DNA of 29,590 bases from a virus, in IMG/VR virus record IMGVR_UViG_3300030328_003522, positions 1-29,590 of that record, one strand, 5' to 3'. The notes under the pieces were generated by a model. It was not told where the DNA came from, did not search any database, and saw only the letters and a list, made by a program, of their open reading frames with translations. The translations under genes were made by a program, and so were the position numbers. Positions 10,001 through 19,300 of this stretch are shown here, piece after piece. The first letter of the stretch is position 1, and the number at the start of each line of letters is the position of its first letter.

Positions 10001-11800
10001 AGTAGAAGAAGTCATTCTTGCTGAACCATAAGTATAATAAGGTTCCTGTTTTACATTAGCAGCAAAACTTCCTATACCTTCAACAGCTGTATCACCCAAT
10101 TCTGGACCACTATAAAGTTGCTTAACATCTTCCATTCCATAAGAAGTTACTGCAGTGGCAATTCTATTTAAAGTAAGTGGTTTACCTTCAGCATTTGTTG
10201 CAGCAGTTTCAAATATAATTGGTTCTTGAACTAAAAATTCTCCTTTTTTCTCATAAACAACCATTGAAGTGCTATTACTAACAGCAGTCATTACATATCC
10301 AGTAGCACCACTATATTTTCCCTTCACATAAGCTGGAATACTAATATTTGAAGCTTCATTTAAAGTAATATGCGAAGTAAGTTGAACATCATAAAGAGAA
10401 ATATCCCACTCATTTGTATCACCATTCGATGTTGAATAAGAACCTGATTCTAATACGTGATCATAAACCCTAGCAACACCAATCTCTTTACCAGCCATTT
10501 TAAATGGAGATACCTGAGACCCCATTGTATCTCTTAAACTGACAATATAAGTATTACCTATTCCAATTACAGGATGACCTTTAACCTTATTAAGTCTTAA
10601 ACTTTTTCCAGTTTTATATGCAACACCTTGAGATTCTAATAATTTAGTTGTTCTTGGTTTAGGGGCATTTAAAAAAGTTGGAGAAATCGTCTCAATTTCA
10701 TATCCTTTAACAAATGCTTTACCAGGCCCAACTTGATATACAGCAAGATCATCAGATGCTAAAGCTCCACCTTCAGTATATGTTCCCTCTTCATATATAC
10801 CACCATTTCCAAGACCATTATTTAATGAATTCTTTAAACTAACATCAAAAGGTTTGATAGTATAATCGCCAGATTCTGCATATGTTCTACGAGCTAATTC
10901 ATCAGCTATAAAATTGTAACTTGTATTTTGCTTTTGAGATTTTAATTTTCCATTTTGAATAACTGCTAATTCAACGAAATTAGAATCATTAAAATCATCT
11001 AATGGTTTAGCATATAAGGTAGCTGTGATCTTAAGGCGATCTGCACCTGGAGCAGCATAATTGTTAAATCCTTTTGAGTTATCAGCAAGTGATGGATCTT
11101 CATCAGCATTAATAATATCTTCTTCAATTCTTAAACCAATTCTTGCACTAGGTTTATTGTCATACTGATCCAATATAATTGTTTCATCTTCAACATTAAC
11201 AAAATTACCTCTTATAAAATAAACACCATTTGAAATTGAAAATGATGACGCAGTAGAAGTCGCATTATTTGCTACACAAGAAGCAAAAGATTCTCCAGAA
11301 GGAATAAATGCATTATTCTGTTCTCCTGAAACAATATCACTATCAGCAGTTAAAAGTTCACCATCATCAAAAACTTTAATAGCACTATCTTCAACACCAG
11401 AAGACATGTATGAAACGTAAATGGTAAGATTACCTCTCTCAGATGATTCTGATTCAAGAACCTTATCAATAATTGCAGTTACACCAGTTGTCAATCCAAT
11501 TATTTTTCTACCTACTAATTGATCAATATAATAATTGACTGGAACTCCTAAATGTGTATTATTTAATTCAACAGCATAATAATTTGGAGCATATGCAGTA
11601 TTTCCTGGAATTACCTTTGCACCTTCTTTAAAAAAGTGTTGACCAAACTTTTCTATCTGATTCTGAAGAATTGACTGCAGACCAGTTAATTCTCTAGCTT
11701 GAACAGGATAACCTGGTTTAAAGAGAACTTTATGATAACCTTGTTTTGGATCAAAATCATCAAAATAAGGTGATACGTTTAAATTAGTTTGCTGGGCCAT
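4049..11800 (-). CDS. Giant DUF4815-family baseplate/fibre structural protein (2,583 aa)
   Basis: The N-terminus NVSPYFDDFDPKQGYHKVLF and following QARELTGLQSILQNQIEKFG are hallmarks of the DUF4815 proteins of marine phages, virion proteins of unknown exact position. Further family landmarks are visible. A probable coiled-coil helix RMKDIKDLEDRIKNLEYYTS lies near residues 1148-1168. A Thr/Trp-rich stretch occurs around 1340-1430, followed by MRSRNIKFD and FAFFDGVNVTNYCTPKL (about 1448-1485). YDPLAQSFQV appears near 1738, then the PYLGSLFKSQNASTWEPSQW region, and a conserved C-terminus ends YVPRVSDLRVLTLA. Inserted modules include GxGY repeats (about 1977-2065) and a GNEIIKYTG...RG unit (about 2157-2235). 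It lies between gp8 and the neck genes, where T4 has 9-10-11-12-wac, so it may replace some of those functions. The start is six bases after the gp8 stop, with no clear ribosome site. A fibre or peripheral baseplate role is inferred. Confidence 0.88.
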   Translation of the reverse strand: MAQQTNLNVSPYFDDFDPKQGYHKVLFKPGYPVQARELTGLQSILQNQIEKFGQHFFKEGAKVIPGNTAYAPNYYAVELNNTHLGVPVNYYIDQLVGRKIIGLTTGVTAIIDKVLESESSERGNLTIYVSYMSSGVEDSAIKVFDDGELLTADSDIVSGEQNNAFIPSGESFASCVANNATSTASSFSISNGVYFIRGNFVNVEDETIILDQYDNKPSARIGLRIEEDIINADEDPSLADNSKGFNNYAAPGADRLKITATLYAKPLDDFNDSNFVELAVIQNGKLKSQKQNTSYNFIADELARRTYAESGDYTIKPFDVSLKNSLNNGLGNGGIYEEGTYTEGGALASDDLAVYQVGPGKAFVKGYEIETISPTFLNAPKPRTTKLLESQGVAYKTGKSLRLNKVKGHPVIGIGNTYIVSLRDTMGSQVSPFKMAGKEIGVARVYDHVLESGSYSTSNGDTNEWDISLYDVQLTSHITLNEASNISIPAYVKGKYSGATGYVMTAVSNSTSMVVYEKKGEFLVQEPIIFETAATNAEGKPLTLNRIATAVTSYGMEDVKQLYSGPELGDTAVEGIGSFAANVKQEPYYTYGSARMTSSTGSGAVSISTITSEDPLFPGNLKIGNILSFGGLGNNEQSYVGVTSIHTGHSQVIVTGIATVTGVVEGALYKGTAGTNLDVSNLKLVQTPLETSEETALYTLMPKSFIADVDLTDATLTIRKEYSVNITLNGNTGSGQLSSPITLTDNKTFLPFDEERYALVGADGNTIALTDNMFQFSSGNTVLQIQSLGAAQSGCTLITTQTKAKPAAKIKRKNRVNAITVTASNTPQSGTGSTSLNDGLVYGSYPLGTRVQDKFISLNYGDVCAIHAVFESNNAAIPSAPTMVLTALNGPSAKTEDVIIGEMIVGADSGARAIVAEYKTDTKISFILKNTTPFTEGEIVNFKESSVQGIIRTLDNTSRNISSNYKFTTGQRPTFYDYSFITRKDNARPPTKSLKVYFANGYYESTDEGDITTKNSYDTWDYSNDIPYLDGERVTDMIDIRPKVSNYSVTENSRSPFEFFGRSFTGEGNSAANILASDESIITNFKHYVGRIDRIFLDKTGRFQVQYGDPSEKAEVPIAIDDAIEVASCDLKPYLFNVKNANLKFLKHKRYRMKDIKDLEDRIKNLEYYTSLSLLESETANMFVPDSDGMNQYKSGFFVDNFTSLDPQETSVPIKNSVDPNHKEVRPQHYTTSIDLMVGPVDNVDATTDVAFSAAEGSNIRKQSDIVTLDYEEVEWLSQQFATRTESVTPFLVSFWQASLEISPTSDTWVDTARIEAKIIKTEGNFAGVMAQAQAEWGVDPQTGLSPIHWNSWETTWTGTDFQDRTESRSSSIQATTEEIIKAGWINGGDGPNLSEYTTTTWTTTETDTVRDTWKTGTSKRSGVRKIVTEQWDNESLGDKVVSRDVVTIMRSRNIKFDVTKCKPLTQMFAFFDGVNVTNYCTPKLMEITMESGTFQVGETVIGTMPGVGIQPEGTDQPFIKFRVAQANHRDGPYNAPTDFFNKNPYISQVGATGLETFLGTPGVVQVASASGDSTKMPSVYSATTTILNVDCKSLADQPQGDWFGYAHSGMTLRGQSSNAQAKISNMRLISDLGANLIGSFYIPNPNTGNHPKFETGVKSLTLIDNNTNDKDNSDTFGDANYSATGTLETVQESIISTRNASLETKHHNEEKPAREFSGSAVIDSHANTEITDSNTEAVWYDPLAQSFQVTEKGGVFITSCDIYFKTKDDMDIPMTFQIRTMKGGFPTQKILPFSEIVVPPEKINLSADGSVATNIKFKAPVYLEGSGTEYSIALASWSTKYSVFISRIGESDILTDEFISQQPYLGSLFKSQNASTWEPSQWEDLKFKIYRADFESSGTLEIYNPILTEGNGQVARLQPNSLNINSRQIRVGIGTSLADTALTFGNVVQQGAVSDGTHTYGAASNATGNYISNAGQATGALGIVNAGLGYTPASGSYSFTGVGLTNITGNGESLTATVAITDGAVTSATVTSSSSGYQVGDILGISTIGNGVAGRNARLSIVGLGKTDELILDNVQGTFALNGLLTYTHPVSGLTTTLNTKGYGGLGSCYAQSINTVDDGLHMSLDHRNHGMHHEQNRVTLSDVASDVTATRLSIPYNTNSSGSISVESSSDFETFEGIGVGATNPGLLKIGNEIIKYTGAGSGSISGITRGTDRNNYLKGAPVVKYEVGGVSLARINKTHLMSEVTDRDPNPITFDSYTLKLDQTGNTSGANPVYAIDRSSATSGSFPVLHFNESKSTGGYDIHATQNIPFQIISPQIQNTTVPGTNVTGVMRTVSASNLGDGMGQGTDIPFLDQGYQAIALNKSNYLDSPRMIASRINETNSTTIKNFAGDRSFGMTLTLETIDSHITPVIDLERMSAIFVSNRVDNPIKNYKTDGRVNDLFEDPHACQYVSKEMGLSNSASSIKIILNGHQNSFTDIRAFYAISNTANFDPIFVPFPGYKNLDNNGKVISLAESDGRSDSKVPFSDPSGFKANQLLYKEYTFTADTLPVFKHYRIKFVLTSNSQTYVPRVSDLRVLTLA

Positions 11801-11806
11801 AGTATC

Positions 11807-13363
11807 TTAGAACTGTAATATGATCTTGATATCTTCTTTTTGATTAGAAGAACGTGTAATAGCTGGTCGTTGGTCAACATAAATCATACTTCCAGAATAT
11901 TTTTTAATTTCTGGGTTTGCCACTCCTTTAGTGAATGACTGACCAAGGTAATATGTTCTATTATTTATTGATGTAGATAGACCTGTAAATGTTGTGCTAA
12001 TTGATAGATTGGAACTACCACCAACAATTATCCTATTACCACCAACAACGGGGTCAGAAGTAAATCTATTTGTGTTATATCCATATATGGCAGCTGTAGC
12101 ACTTTGTGCTGTACCAACTGTAGTAAAACCAGCAATGGTTCTATCTTGCCAATATTTCAAAACACCTGTTGTTTGATCATAACTAACAACTCTACCAATA
12201 GCTGTTTGACCAGTTCCAATAGTTTGTTTAACTAAACTATCTTGAGTAAAGGTTACAGAACTATAACCAGTTCCTGCCAATCTTAATGCATAAGTAGCAG
12301 CTGCTTTATCTAAGTTAAGCAACTGAGTAGAGCCCCAAGCATAAGGATTTTCAATAATACCTATTCTAGCAAATTGGTTTCCTGTTATAAAGTCTGGGTT
12401 TTCTACATCATTTTCAATTCTTGCAAAAAGTAATGCATTAGTTGCACCCAATTCACGATAAACATCCTTACCATGACCTCCTGGTGGAGTAATAATTACA
12501 TCAAGAGTTGGTGGACCAGTTGGAGTTGGTATTGATCCTGCATCCAAATCAACATTACCATAAGTATATCCATATCCTTCGTTTGATATAGTTACACTTT
12601 CAATCTGAGCATCATTATTAACAACAACAGTGCATTCTGCATCAAAACCATCACCTTTAATTGGAACTCTTGTATAAGTTTGGTTAGCAGTTCCTATACC
12701 AGTTCCTCTGTCTTTAACAACAACTATTTTAATACTACCATCAACAGCATTATTTCTAATAGAACTATCTTCATTACTAGTATCCCAATTTGCAGGAACT
12801 GGCATAAAATCAGTAGAATCAAATTTAATCAAATCTGCTGGTTTAATTGTATATAAGTATTTCCAAATATAACCATCTCCAGAAGTACCAGCGATTCTTG
12901 GTTCTAAATCAGTAAATGTTGGTTCATCCAGCGAAGGTTTTCCGTCAGGAGTTTCAGGTGTAGTTCCGTTCTGTAAGCAAATATAAACACGATAATCACT
13001 ATTTACAACATAGAAATTTGCTGTATATAGTGTTGTTCCACCAGAGTTTGGAGGAGCATTGGATATACTATAATCATGCCTATAATAATCATATGTTGTA
13101 CCAGAACTCCAAGTATTTTTCTTTACTATTTGCTTAACATCAGCTGGAGTTATTTTCTTAACAGCAATCATGTCATCCCAATAATTATTGGTGTCATTAA
13201 AACTGTCTACTGGAGCTGGTGGATTTTCATCCCAATCGGTGCGAATTCCTGTAGGATTAGGTAAACCCACAAAGGCATAGTAAGCGTTCGTGTCAGTAGA
13301 AACACCAGCCACGAAGTTCTTCGCATTCAATATTCTGATTTGATCAGTTATAATAGCGGACAT
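11807..13363 (-). CDS. gp8: gp8, baseplate wedge subunit
   Basis: gp8 is a dimeric structural subunit of the T4 baseplate wedge that joins gp7 and peripheral proteins. The strongest match is the C-terminus, KYSGSMIYVDQRPAITR at about 488-504 followed by EDIKIILQF, against T4 HSGEMIYMENRPPIIM and EEINILFTF. Other matches are the WDDMIAVKKITPADVK region (T4 WTHMMGTVKVLPSMLD) and GDGYIWKYLYTIKP near 170 (T4 GDGYVWEYLFEIPP). At 518 residues it exceeds T4 gp8 (334). The extra sequence lies mostly between residues 205 and 480 and includes a GxGY-type repeat (NEGYGYTYG). An AGG six bases before ATG supports the start, and a candidate promoter box lies at 13390-13397. Confidence 0.9.
   Translation of the reverse strand: MSAIITDQIRILNAKNFVAGVSTDTNAYYAFVGLPNPTGIRTDWDENPPAPVDSFNDTNNYWDDMIAVKKITPADVKQIVKKNTWSSGTTYDYYRHDYSISNAPPNSGGTTLYTANFYVVNSDYRVYICLQNGTTPETPDGKPSLDEPTFTDLEPRIAGTSGDGYIWKYLYTIKPADLIKFDSTDFMPVPANWDTSNEDSSIRNNAVDGSIKIVVVKDRGTGIGTANQTYTRVPIKGDGFDAECTVVVNNDAQIESVTISNEGYGYTYGNVDLDAGSIPTPTGPPTLDVIITPPGGHGKDVYRELGATNALLFARIENDVENPDFITGNQFARIGIIENPYAWGSTQLLNLDKAAATYALRLAGTGYSSVTFTQDSLVKQTIGTGQTAIGRVVSYDQTTGVLKYWQDRTIAGFTTVGTAQSATAAIYGYNTNRFTSDPVVGGNRIIVGGSSNLSISTTFTGLSTSINNRTYYLGQSFTKGVANPEIKKYSGSMIYVDQRPAITRSSNQKEDIKIILQF
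11962..11969 (-). promoter_or_regulatory. Possible internal late promoter (AATAAATA) inside gp8
   Basis: The minus strand reads AATAAATA from 11969 to 11962, a full NATAAATA match about 160 bases upstream of the DUF4815 start, whose own junction carries no box. It lies within gp8 coding sequence (residues encoding NNRTYY), so it may be coincidental. Confidence 0.25.
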
Positions 13364-13389
13364 TGAACCTAATTTACTACTTTTTTTAT

Positions 13390-13397
13390 TATTTAGA
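13390..13397 (-). promoter_or_regulatory. Candidate late-type promoter box (TCTAAATA) for gp8
   Basis: The minus strand reads TCTAAATA from 13397 to 13390, overlapping the TAA stop of the giant gp7-like gene, followed by an A-rich tract. It ends 26 bases before the gp8 ATG, allowing a 20-base leader that contains AGG. It is one base off T4 TATAAATA. This would give gp8 and later genes a transcript independent of the 13-kb gene upstream. Confidence 0.4.
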
Positions 13398-16300
13398 CAA
13401 CATAATTTGTAGATTTCAAGGGGAACTTCCTCTTGACTTGTGGGCCAGTTTTAATTCCAGTAATACCATCGTTTGTATTGATACTATATGCTTGAACTTT
13501 CTGCCTATCTTTTAGTTGTAATCGACCCCAATTGTAATCACCATAGTATTCTTTATAAGTACCATCACCATAGTGTCCTTGACCTAGAGTAGAATATCCT
13601 ACTTGATTTTGTAGACCATTCCAACCTAATACTCTACTAAAGACCCTTACAGCATCTGTTGCAACATCAGAACCAAATCCAATAGTAGATATTCCAACAT
13701 GATGTGAAACTTCAAAGATATTATCCAGTGCAGTTGTTCCTACACCAACATAACTACCATCCATATTCAAAGATGTAACACCACTACCAAGGTTAGAATT
13801 ACTTATTATAAAGTAATATCCAGTTTGAACTCCACTCTTACTAATTGGATCTGGAGTAGTAATTAACGAATCTCTTAATGGAGAAAGTGGTGGAATCCAG
13901 AAATCAAATACAACTGCAGTTCCTATACCAGTTCCACCTGCAAAAACAGTTCCTGCACCAACAGCTGCTCCATTTGCATCAGAAATATTTGAACATATAC
14001 CAACACCAGTAAGAATACCAAAATCTCCTTGATATAGATCAATGCTATTTTCTTCTCTCACATATGTTGGGGGAGCAATTAATACTTGAGGAGGTCTTCC
14101 ATGTGTATATGCATATCCAGCATTAACAAGAGTAATTGATGTAACAACACCAGCAGTAATTGATGCAGTTGCAGTTGAAATAGCAGTGGTTCCAATACCA
14201 GCAAGAGAAGAAGATGGAGTAACTCCATATCCTTGTCTACCATCCACAGGGGCCTGAATAGTGACCGTAGGAGCAGTCTCATATCCCCTACCACCCGTTG
14301 ATATTGCTACAGATGTTAGATTACTCTCAGCACCAACAATTGCTGTTGCTGCAGCACCTGCAAGGTATTCGTAACTACTACTTGCATCAACTATCTGAAT
14401 ATCTTTCTGGAAATTTCTATCAACTGGGTTTTCATTCTCAGGGTCAAATTGTGGTTTACAATTATCAATCCAAATAGTAGTTGATCCCACACCAACAGAT
14501 TGAATTAAATATGCTGTTGGGAATAGATTTGGTTCATATAAAGGACGATCCTTACGAACAATTCTACCATCAATCCACTTATCTTCAAGTTGTCTAGACC
14601 ACTTAACTGGTCTTAATTCGGTAGTATCATCACCTAAACCAACACCATAATATGCGTTAGTATCAACTTGGTCGGACGATTTAACCTCAGAAACAGTTCT
14701 ATCATCTTCTAAGAAATATCTGGTATTGTAATATGGATCAAATCCAACTTGTAAATCATCACCCATCTTAACAGTTTCTATAATATCTCTATCTTTTACG
14801 TCTTCACCACCAGTTCCTCTGTAGAAGAATAAGTTCATAACATCACCTGCATTAGGTGCTTCAGTTAATGTTATTGTTCCACCACCATTGAATGTAAATC
14901 CTTCTCCAGGAACCTGAAGAACATCATTAATCGTAAGAATGATAGTTTGATTTATAACAATATTTGAACCTGTTCTTCCTTGAATAGCATATGCTTCACC
15001 AGCCTTTGTAAGTGGGAATGCTTTTCTTGCTCCATCAAATAGATCTGAGAAGTCATCAAGTCTCTCTAATTCACCAACAGTCCACATATTGAATTCATCA
15101 TGATGAACTCTCTCTAAAGTTAATCTAAATTCATTCTGAGGACCATCTCCATCCCAAGTCTTTGCTGTAGGAATTCCTACTGTTGATCCAGCACCAGCAC
15201 GAAGATCATTTGGTATTGTTAAAACATGACCAGCACCATAACCAGATCCAGTATTTGTTATTTCAAAATCAATAATACTACCAGCAGCACCAACTACAAC
15301 ATTAGCCCTTGCTCCTGTTCCACCAACACCTGGAGAAGATGAATGATACCAAAGAGGGATATTTTCATATGGTAATGGTTTATCAATTATTGCATTGAAT
15401 GTTGAAGCACCATATCCTAAATTATTTCCAACTGATATTGGGTTCTGAGTTCCAATACCTGGAATTGGATCAGTATATGTAATAGCAATACTTACAATAC
15501 TACCATTAACAACTGATGCTGTTCCAATATATTGAATACTAGGTGTTCCTGTAGAAGATAATGCAACACCAACTTTAATTTCTGTTGCTATACCAACATA
15601 TGCACTATCAAGAGCTGTGACAGCAGCACCAGTTTGAGAAATTGGGCCAGGGAATACTCTATAACCAGAACCAGTATTACCGATACTTATGTTAGTAATT
15701 ACACCAACATTGTTAAAGGTTATTGTTGCACCAGCACCAACTAATGGTTGATAACTATTACCTTCAGTCGATCCAACAGAAACAATGATACCACCAACAG
15801 GAATAGTAGCATTATTTGGATCATATGTAACAGAAGCTGCCGTTCCAGTAAAGGTTATTGATGAAATGCCAGAAAATTCAGTTAAAGTATAATCATCAAT
15901 TTCACCAGCACCTTGTAGAATACCGTTGATCATCACTATACCCAATTGAGTAGCAATACCAGTAACATTTTGTTTGTCAACCTTTAAGGTAAATGGACTG
16001 TCTACATTACCATCTCGACCATTAAACTGGTGAGAAATATCATCAAGAACATAATTTGTATTATAAGCATCAATACTTCCACCCTTAATACCAGAACGAT
16101 TAAATATTCTTCCACTAAAACTTGAGGATGTTGTAATACCAACCCAATCTCTTTCGCTAGGTCTTGAGGTAGAATTACCAACAGTAGGTTCTCCACCAAA
16201 AGGAGCCACTGAGAAATTAATCGTGCTATCTACAATATTATAGTTACCACTAAGTTTTTCTATGACTGCATATTTGCTATGATCTGTACGACCAGTTCCT

Positions 16301-19300
16301 AACCAATTACGATGAACTTTCATCTTATCAGTAGCACCATAACCAACATATACCACTTTCATCATTTCATTACCAACTTTTATATCATCTCCACTGTAGA
16401 ATGACGTTATACCACTAACAGTCATTATAACTTCACCTTTAGTAAAGTTTGCATTAAGAGATGTTGTAACACCCAGACCCACAACAGGAGATTGGATTAT
16501 ATTATCAATTGATATTAATCCTCTAGCATTTTGATTTTTACTAACGAAACTATGCGATGTTCCAACACCAACTGATGTCAAATCTAAAGGAACCGCAATT
16601 GATTTAAGTGCATCTCCTGCAGATCTTGCAAGTTTAATTACACTATCACTTATCTTAATAGCATAAACTGATGATGGAACATAAGTTATAGTTGCTCCAA
16701 TACCAGAAGTTCCAACATGAGCAAAGTGAGTTGCTGCAATTCCAATAGCATCTGTAGTTGCACCAACACCTGTAGTAGTGCATCCTATTATTGGTTGTTT
16801 AACACGATACTCAATTTCTTCTCCACTTACAAAGTAATGGTTTGGAATAGTAATGGTATTATTTGTAAGATCAACAATAGTGGAACTTGAACCATCAAAA
16901 TTCTTTTTAAATATTTCATTATCACTTTCTTTAATTGGGAATCCTGTTCTCTCAGCATAGAAAGTTCCTTCATAGACATCAAATCTACTCTTAATAGAAC
17001 CACTATTAAGTTCAATATCTCTTGGTTTACTGCCATCTTCTACAATCTTGACAGATTGCATAAATGTCTTAACTTCTACTGGAATATTAGCATTTGGAAC
17101 GAAATTTAATTCTGTTGTACAATCTCCTGAATGTCTTGTTGCATTAATTGTTCCAATTCCAGTTGTAGCTCCTGCACCTGTTAGAATATTACCATATTCC
17201 GTCATGAATACTCGATCATCATCATCGACCATCATAACTTCAGCAAATTCATAAGTATCATTCAAAGTATCTTTAATTTGAACTAAACAATATGCTCCAT
17301 CAAAATCATTAGTGTAACTTGATATACCAACAGGATAAGGAGCAGCTCTACCAGGAATCGTAGTTGCTTGTGCAGATAAATTAGCATTTCTTAGAGATAC
17401 TGTACCAATTCCAGTAGCTGATTCTGAAGATATACCTATCGTTATAGAATTAATCCATGCAGTGGTAATACCAGCCTTAGGTGTATATCCAATCTCTACT
17501 GCAGCAGTAGTTCCAACACCAACAATATAAGGTCTAAATGTTCCTAATGGTTCTGCATTAAAATTATCACTTCTATTATGAATTGATAATTGACCATATG
17601 TTTCCCATGCAACTGTTGATCCCACACCAACATTTTGATGCATGACCAAACTCAATTCATTATATTCAACGGTTCCCTCACTTGTAGCAACAGAAACAAT
17701 AATCTTAGCAGATCTTGGGTTAAATAATTGATACTTAGAAGCAGCAGCACTTGCATAATTCCTAGATCCAGATGTTAATGCAACACCAGTAGTAGATGCA
17801 GTTCCTACTGTCAGAATTCTAACTTCCGCAGGAACTCCACTAATAGCACTATGTGCTGTTCCTGCTAATACATTAGAAGCACCAATACTAACCAATGCTC
17901 TTTGTGGATTAGATGATGATCCAATAGTAGTGCTACCAAGAGCAGTTAATGAGGTAGTAACACCAGTCTCATCCAAATTCATTGAAAGAGTTACTACGTT
18001 GTAATTATTATACTCACTCTTGGTTGGGTGGAATTGAAGAACAGCTTCTGTGCCATCAACGACACTATCCATCTGACCAAGATCCATGACTGTATCCACA
18101 GAACCATATTGGTTGATCATTGATTGACCACTAACTGGATCAAATAATGAATTAACCATCATTATTTGTCTTTCACCAGTAAATAGACTATCTTTTACAT
18201 ATACAATGAATCTATTTTCTTTGTTTTCGGAAATATCATATCTTCCAACCTCTGACCAAGGATTTGGTCTTGGATTGCTGTTGAATAGATGTGAAATATT
18301 ATCAATTGGAATTGCCCTATTTCCAATTGATTCAGCATAGTCAATTAGAATCCTATTTTTGAATGTAATTTCATCGGAGAAATTACCAGCAGCTGGAGAT
18401 CTATCTTTTAGATTTTCTGTTACAACATCAAAATTCTTAACTTCATGCAAACTTTCAATAGCTTGAATATTAATAATTCCACTAACAGTTCCTGCTGTAC
18501 CAACAACCATTGCATTCTTATTTTCAACTGGAAGAGTTGATTCAACCTGAAGATTACTGAATTTTCTAAATCCTGAAGTATGGGTTAATGTATTAACAAT
18601 ATCTTTCCATTTCTCAAAGAAAACTCTAGATTTAATTGCATATGAGAAACTATGATAATATTCATTATCATGAACTACTTGTAAACTATCACTTAAGAAA
18701 CCTGTATTATATTCCCATCCATTATCAACAATAGAATAGTAATTAAGTAAGAAATTGGTATCAAATGTAAGAACTATTTCAGAAACATTTCCTTTTGCAC
18801 CAGTTTCTAGAGATTCAATTAATTTACCAACTTCAAAATCACTTGCTGCTTCTACAGTCAACCATTTACTTGCTGGATCATATTCAAAAGCAACACCTTG
18901 AACAGGGCCAACACTCGTCTCTGACCTAAGAGTTTCATTTGCATTAAACTTGTTAGCAACTAGAACAGGGTCAAATTGTGGGAAATCTCTCTCTCGAACT
19001 AATATTCCAGAAGATAAAGCAGTATTATAATTACCTGGAACTTCACCAGATGGAAGATTTCCACCAAGACTATAAGTTACAACACCAACGTTACCTAAAT
19101 TTTGATGAGGTTCTTCTGTTATTTCAAAAGTGCGGTATTGATAATATTGAGAGTCATATCCTTTACCAGTAGACCCAACACCAACACTAACATTTTCTAC
19201 AAAAACGAAATCACCTTTTTCTAATGGAAACTCTTCTGTAAGACTGTATGCAATTTTTAATGTTGCTGCTACAGTATCAGTTGAAGAATCATAAACAAGA

